Of a stretch of DNA of 9,232 nucleotides, positions 7,351-9,232 are shown in pieces. Position 1 is the first letter of the stretch. Each line of letters starts with the position of its first letter. Under the pieces are notes generated by a model. That model had not been told where the DNA came from. It saw only the letters and a program-made list of their open reading frames with translations, and made no database searches. Source of the stretch: Nitrospirota bacterium. GTDB taxonomy: Bacteria; Nitrospirota; Leptospirillia; Leptospirillales; Leptospirillaceae. Both the position numbers and the translations under genes were made by a program. The DNA is taken from assembly GCA_021828525.1 (NCBI GenBank), contig JAJZGM010000039.1, positions 1-9,232 on the forward strand. The letters run 5' to 3'.

Positions 7351-7402
7351 CACCCTCCCCGCTTATCTCCGTGTGACAATCGGGTCACAGGCTCTTGAGA
7401 CT

Positions 7403-7447
7403 CCCGTCATGCGGGCATGGGATCCTTCTTAAGGAGCCAATGACGGG
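7403..7447 (+). ncRNA. Nested stem-loop in the leader of the small ORF
   Basis: Arms CCCGTCAT (7403-7410) and ATGACGGG (7440-7447) are perfect complements. Inside them, GGATCCTT (7420-7427) pairs with AAGGAGCC (7431-7438) with one mismatch and a 3-base CTT loop. The structure contains a Shine-Dalgarno-like AAGGAG (7431-7436) and an ATG (7440) within its paired parts. It lies 53 bases after the lipoprotein stop and 33 bases before the small ORF. It could end the lipoprotein transcript (no T-run follows, so not a classic terminator) or act as a regulatory leader. Confidence 0.4.
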
Positions 7448-7480
7448 CAGGCAGGCGCCATTCCAACCCCGGAGGAGTCC

Positions 7481-7762
7481 ATGGACCGCGAACGATCTCT
7501 CGAGGATGTCGAGCGATTTTTCATGGAACAGTTTCATCAGCAATGGTTTTTCTGGTCGAAGGTCACCCGGAGGACCCCCCGTCCCCGGGAAGAGGACGTC
7601 CACCGGAAACAGGGGTTCCGTGACCTCTCCGCAGCCCTTGCCGGAATCCGGCCCCTGTCGGGATCGGGAGTGTCGCGCTACCAGCCTGCAAAACAAGGGG
7701 AAGCCTGGCCCCCGACTCCCGGCAGACAGGCTTCCCCTTTCCGGGAGGAGTCTCGCCCTTAA
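7481..7762 (+). CDS. Small unrecognised ORF, 93 codons
   Basis: The ATG at 7481 follows GGAGGAG (7471-7477) at short spacing, a good reason to call translation here. The N-terminal 50 residues look protein-like, charged and aromatic (RFFMEQF, WFFWSKV) and probably helical. There is no signal peptide or membrane segment. From about residue 50 the sequence turns into Gly/Ser/Pro/Arg-rich low complexity, and residues 72-87 are encoded by a 45-base hairpin. The real protein may therefore be an N-terminal domain whose frame happens to stay open through a terminator. I know no family for it. It could be a false ORF, but its ribosome site and codon choice in the first half favour a real gene. The peroxidase gene begins 138 bases downstream on the same strand. 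Confidence 0.5.
   Translation: MDRERSLEDVERFFMEQFHQQWFFWSKVTRRTPRPREEDVHRKQGFRDLSAALAGIRPLSGSGVSRYQPAKQGEAWPPTPGRQASPFREESRP
7695..7739 (+). terminator. Long perfect hairpin at the 3' end of the small ORF
   Basis: AAGGGGAAGCCTG (7695-7707) and CAGGCTTCCCCTT (7727-7739) form a perfect 13-base-pair stem with a 19-base loop. Only a short T-run (TTT) ends the right arm, so it is a weak intrinsic terminator, or an RNA-stabilising or processing hairpin. It lies inside the open frame of the small ORF, 20-odd codons before its stop. Confidence 0.5.
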
Positions 7763-7817
7763 GGAAAGAAAACGGGCCTCTGGAAGGTGCGGGTTTTCCG
7801 GGAAAGGGAAACGGAGA

Positions 7818-7851
7818 TCCGGGGCCACGGAGGCATTTTTGCCTCTCCGGA
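7818..7851 (+). terminator. Hairpin upstream of the DyP peroxidase gene
   Basis: An inner stem GAGGCA (7830-7835) and TGCCTC (7840-7845) with a TTTT loop is enclosed by TCCGG (7818-7822) and CCGGA (7847-7851). A pyrimidine-rich run with many T's follows (7855-7872), though it starts several bases after the stem. It may be a terminator for the upstream gene or a leader structure for the peroxidase gene, whose ribosome site begins at 7888. Confidence 0.4.
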
Positions 7852-7887
7852 AGACCTCTTTCTTTTCTTTTACCCGTCAAGCTTGCC

Positions 7888-7894
7888 AAAGGAG
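7888..7894 (+). promoter_or_regulatory. Shine-Dalgarno site deciding the peroxidase start
   Basis: AAAGGAG lies 6 bases before the ATG at 7901. The frame is open further upstream to an ATG at 7787, but that stretch crosses the hairpin at 7818-7851 and has no ribosome site, so 7901 is the start. Confidence 0.75.
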
Positions 7895-7900
7895 CGTCCC

Positions 7901-8788
7901 ATGATGACAGGAGCCCTTCCCCAGCCCTTGATCCTTCCGTCCTTCCCGCCCTACGGGCTTTCCGCCACCTTCAGAACCGGGCCGGAATTCGTCCGGGACC
8001 GGTCCGTAGGCCTCCTGACCTCCGGGATTGATCCGGCAGAGTGTGTCGTCGGCCTGGGGGATCCCCTGGTCCGGGAGCTGTCGGGCTCCCTTCCCGGTCT
8101 CAGGACCTTTCCGGCCTTTTCGGGGGCGGCCTGCCCCATTCCCTCCACCCAGGGATCGCTCTGGATCATGGTGACCGGGAAAGACCGGACCGAGGTCGTC
8201 GACCGCTTCCACAGCCTGACGGCCCTGCTCAAGACGGACTTTCTTCTGGAGGACGCCCTCGACACGTTCCTCTACAGAGACGGGCGGGACCTGACCGGCT
8301 ACGAGGACGGGACTGAAAACCCCCGGGGGGATAAGGCCCTAAAGGTGGCCATTGTCGGCCCGGGGGAGCCCCTGGCAGGGTCGAGTTTCGTGGCCGTCCA
8401 GCGGTGGGTCCATGACCTGTCCCGCTTCAACGCCTTTCCAAAGTCAAGACAGGACGAGATCATGGGGCGGGAGAGGGTGACGAACGAAGAGCTTCCAGAA
8501 GCCCCCGCCTCCGCCCACGTCCGGAGAAGCGCCCAGGAAAGCTACGATCCGGAAGCCTTCATTCTTCGCCGCTCCATGCCCTGGTCCCGGGGGGAGGAAA
8601 ACGGCCTGGAATTCATCGCCTTCGGACGGAGCCTCGAACCCTTCGAACGGATCCTCAGACGGATGGCGGGAGAGGACGACGGAGTTGTGGATGCCCTCTT
8701 CACCTTTTCCCGCCCGGTCCGGGGAGGATACTACTGGTGCCCGCCCGTGAAAGACGGGAGACTTGATCTTCTGTCCGGGATCCCCTGA
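7901..8788 (+). CDS. DyP-type haem peroxidase, YfeX-like
   Basis: This haem-dependent peroxidase of the dye-decolourising family has 295 residues, the length of the compact bacterial (B/P) class. The GxxDG motif is GYEDGTENP with catalytic D136. The proximal haem ligand is H206 in ASAHVRR, and the distal pair is R223 and S225 in ILRRSMPW. The segment around GSSFVAVQRWVHDL and the final YYWCPP also match YfeX-like proteins. There is no Tat or Sec signal, so it should be cytoplasmic, unlike EfeB. It has no encapsulin gene beside it here, and its tail lacks an obvious encapsulin-targeting motif. The physiological substrate is unknown; porphyrinogen oxidation is reported for YfeX. The start is at ATGATG with AAAGGAG 6 bases before. 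The nearest upstream gene is the small ORF, 138 bases away. Confidence 0.93.
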   Translation: MMTGALPQPLILPSFPPYGLSATFRTGPEFVRDRSVGLLTSGIDPAECVVGLGDPLVRELSGSLPGLRTFPAFSGAACPIPSTQGSLWIMVTGKDRTEVVDRFHSLTALLKTDFLLEDALDTFLYRDGRDLTGYEDGTENPRGDKALKVAIVGPGEPLAGSSFVAVQRWVHDLSRFNAFPKSRQDEIMGRERVTNEELPEAPASAHVRRSAQESYDPEAFILRRSMPWSRGEENGLEFIAFGRSLEPFERILRRMAGEDDGVVDALFTFSRPVRGGYYWCPPVKDGRLDLLSGIP

Positions 8789-9083
8789 TTTTCCAAAGAC
8801 CAGAAAGGCAGGGCCAGGACTCCGGAACGAAACCCCTGACTGTTTCATAAAATCGCCCTCCCCTCATTCTTTTTCTTTAACAGGTCCCCGTCAAAGTCAG
8901 GACTCAAGGAAGCCTCCGACAGGAGAACGCCCAGGAAAGAGGCCCACGAAGAGAATTTTTTGACGGATTGTCTCTTGCCGAATGGACAATGGCGTGCAAT
9001 CAGGAAGAACAATCCGGCAAAAAGGCGCAGATCTCCTTCCTGACGGGTGTGCAGGAAAACGTTGAGAGGAGTGACGTTTTTGG
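8789..9083. other. Intergenic region between peroxidase and transposase fragment
   Basis: No convincing gene here. It is less GC-rich than its neighbours. Weak inverted repeats are present: CCTGACT (8835-8841) with AGTCAGG (8895-8901); CGGATTGT (8964-8971) with ACAATCCG (9009-9016); and ATTGTC (8967-8972) with GACAAT (8985-8990). CAGGACTC occurs twice in direct orientation (8815 and 8898). A minus-strand frame is open from the edge to about 8847, but it has no good start or family match. Confidence 0.5.
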
Positions 9084-9232
9084 TCAGAGGCCGAGAAAGC
9101 GGAAGGTCCGGGAAGACTTGTTGGAAAACGCATCCAGGACCGGGGCAATGGATTTCGAGCCGGCGACTCTCAGCAAACTGATCTTCATATTCCGGAGAGT
9201 GGACATGACATGGGCTCCGTTTCCGGTCCGGG
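9052..9232 (-). mobile_element. End of an insertion sequence, ISAs1-like (partial; outer boundary tentative)
   Basis: The transposase fragment marks an insertion element running off the right edge. The outer end may lie at CAGGAAAACGTTG (9052-9064), about 20 bases beyond the transposase stop, since many elements of this family begin with CAG. The opposite end is outside the window, so the terminal repeat cannot be matched. Confidence 0.4.
9084..9232 (-). CDS. Transposase C-terminal fragment, ISAs1-family-like (runs off the edge)
   Basis: On the minus strand the frame is open from the window edge to TGA at 9084-9086, giving 48 residues. It reads RTGNGAHVMSTLRNMKISLL, then a stretch ending in FRFLGL. 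The pattern RTGNG, then VMxxLRN, then SLLRxAG, and a final LGL, matches the C-terminal helix region of ISAs1-type DDE transposases. The catalytic DDE residues would lie outside the window, so whether the gene is intact is unknown. Confidence 0.7.
   Translation of the reverse strand, partial: RTGNGAHVMSTLRNMKISLLRVAGSKSIAPVLDAFSNKSSRTFRFLGL

Noticed and set aside
6595..7353. A 252-codon minus-strand frame opposite the lipoprotein
   Set aside because: The plus-strand frame has a clear lipobox and ribosome site. The antisense frame is Gly/Arg-rich and motif-free.
7372..7389. TGTGA and TCACA palindrome resembling a CRP/FNR-type site
   Set aside because: The half-sites are separated by 8 bases instead of 6, and the site lies just downstream of a gene end with no promoter in view. 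Probably chance or a weak hairpin.
7385..7828. A 147-codon minus-strand frame opposite the small ORF
   Set aside because: No ribosome site, no recognisable domain, and the composition of an antisense shadow.
7395..7904. A 169-codon plus-strand frame overlapping the small ORF
   Set aside because: Ser/Gly/Arg/Pro-rich composition throughout, crosses both hairpins and overlaps the peroxidase start. The frame starting at 7481 is more protein-like.
7901..8788. Possible encapsulin cargo peroxidase
   Set aside because: DyP proteins are often encapsulin cargo, but no encapsulin gene is adjacent and the C-terminus lacks a recognisable targeting peptide.
8815..8905. Direct repeat CAGGACTC as a target-site duplication
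   Set aside because: Only 8 bases, 83 bases apart, and it does not flank the transposase fragment. No element lies between the copies.
8897..9148. An 83-codon minus-strand frame near the right edge
   Set aside because: It overlaps the transposase tail in another phase and has no match to any family I know.

Overview
This is a GC-rich window from a Gram-negative bacterium. Stop codons are scarce in every frame, so long antisense open frames are common. A secreted HtrA protease, an outer-membrane-type lipoprotein and a possible outer-membrane protein C-terminus at the left edge all point to a two-membrane cell. The taxon cannot be fixed from sequence alone. Nitrospirota (Leptospirillum-like) or a deltaproteobacterial relative is a guess from composition and the ruvC-ruvA-ruvB order.

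Left and centre (39-6464) form one tightly packed block of seven genes on the minus strand. In transcription order they are: a gamma-class carbonic anhydrase-like hexapeptide protein, a membrane sensor histidine kinase, a receiver-only response regulator, a periplasmic HtrA/DegP serine protease with two PDZ domains, and RuvC, RuvA and RuvB. Two junctions are 4-base GTGA stop/start overlaps (carbonic anhydrase/kinase and ruvC/ruvA). Two others overlap or probably overlap (htrA/ruvC and ruvA/ruvB), and the remaining gaps are about 50 bases or less. This suggests a single transcript joining envelope sensing and repair to Holliday-junction processing. The block ends against a possible plus-strand gene, with the two stop codons sharing a palindromic CTAG.

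A divergent intergenic region (6465-6687) holds a candidate promoter and an inverted repeat upstream of the carbonic anhydrase gene.

Right part (6688-8788) runs on the plus strand: an unrecognised lipoprotein, a structured RNA-like leader, a small unrecognised ORF (93 codons) whose 3' end is a long hairpin, a second hairpin, and a cytoplasmic DyP-type (YfeX-like) haem peroxidase.

The last 440 bases hold non-coding sequence with weak inverted repeats and, at the window edge on the minus strand, the last 48 residues of a transposase resembling the ISAs1 family. The accessory part of the window begins there.

No CRISPR array, tRNA, rRNA or clear new defence system was seen. The most unusual things are the composition of the seven-gene block and the hairpin-rich small-ORF region ahead of the peroxidase.
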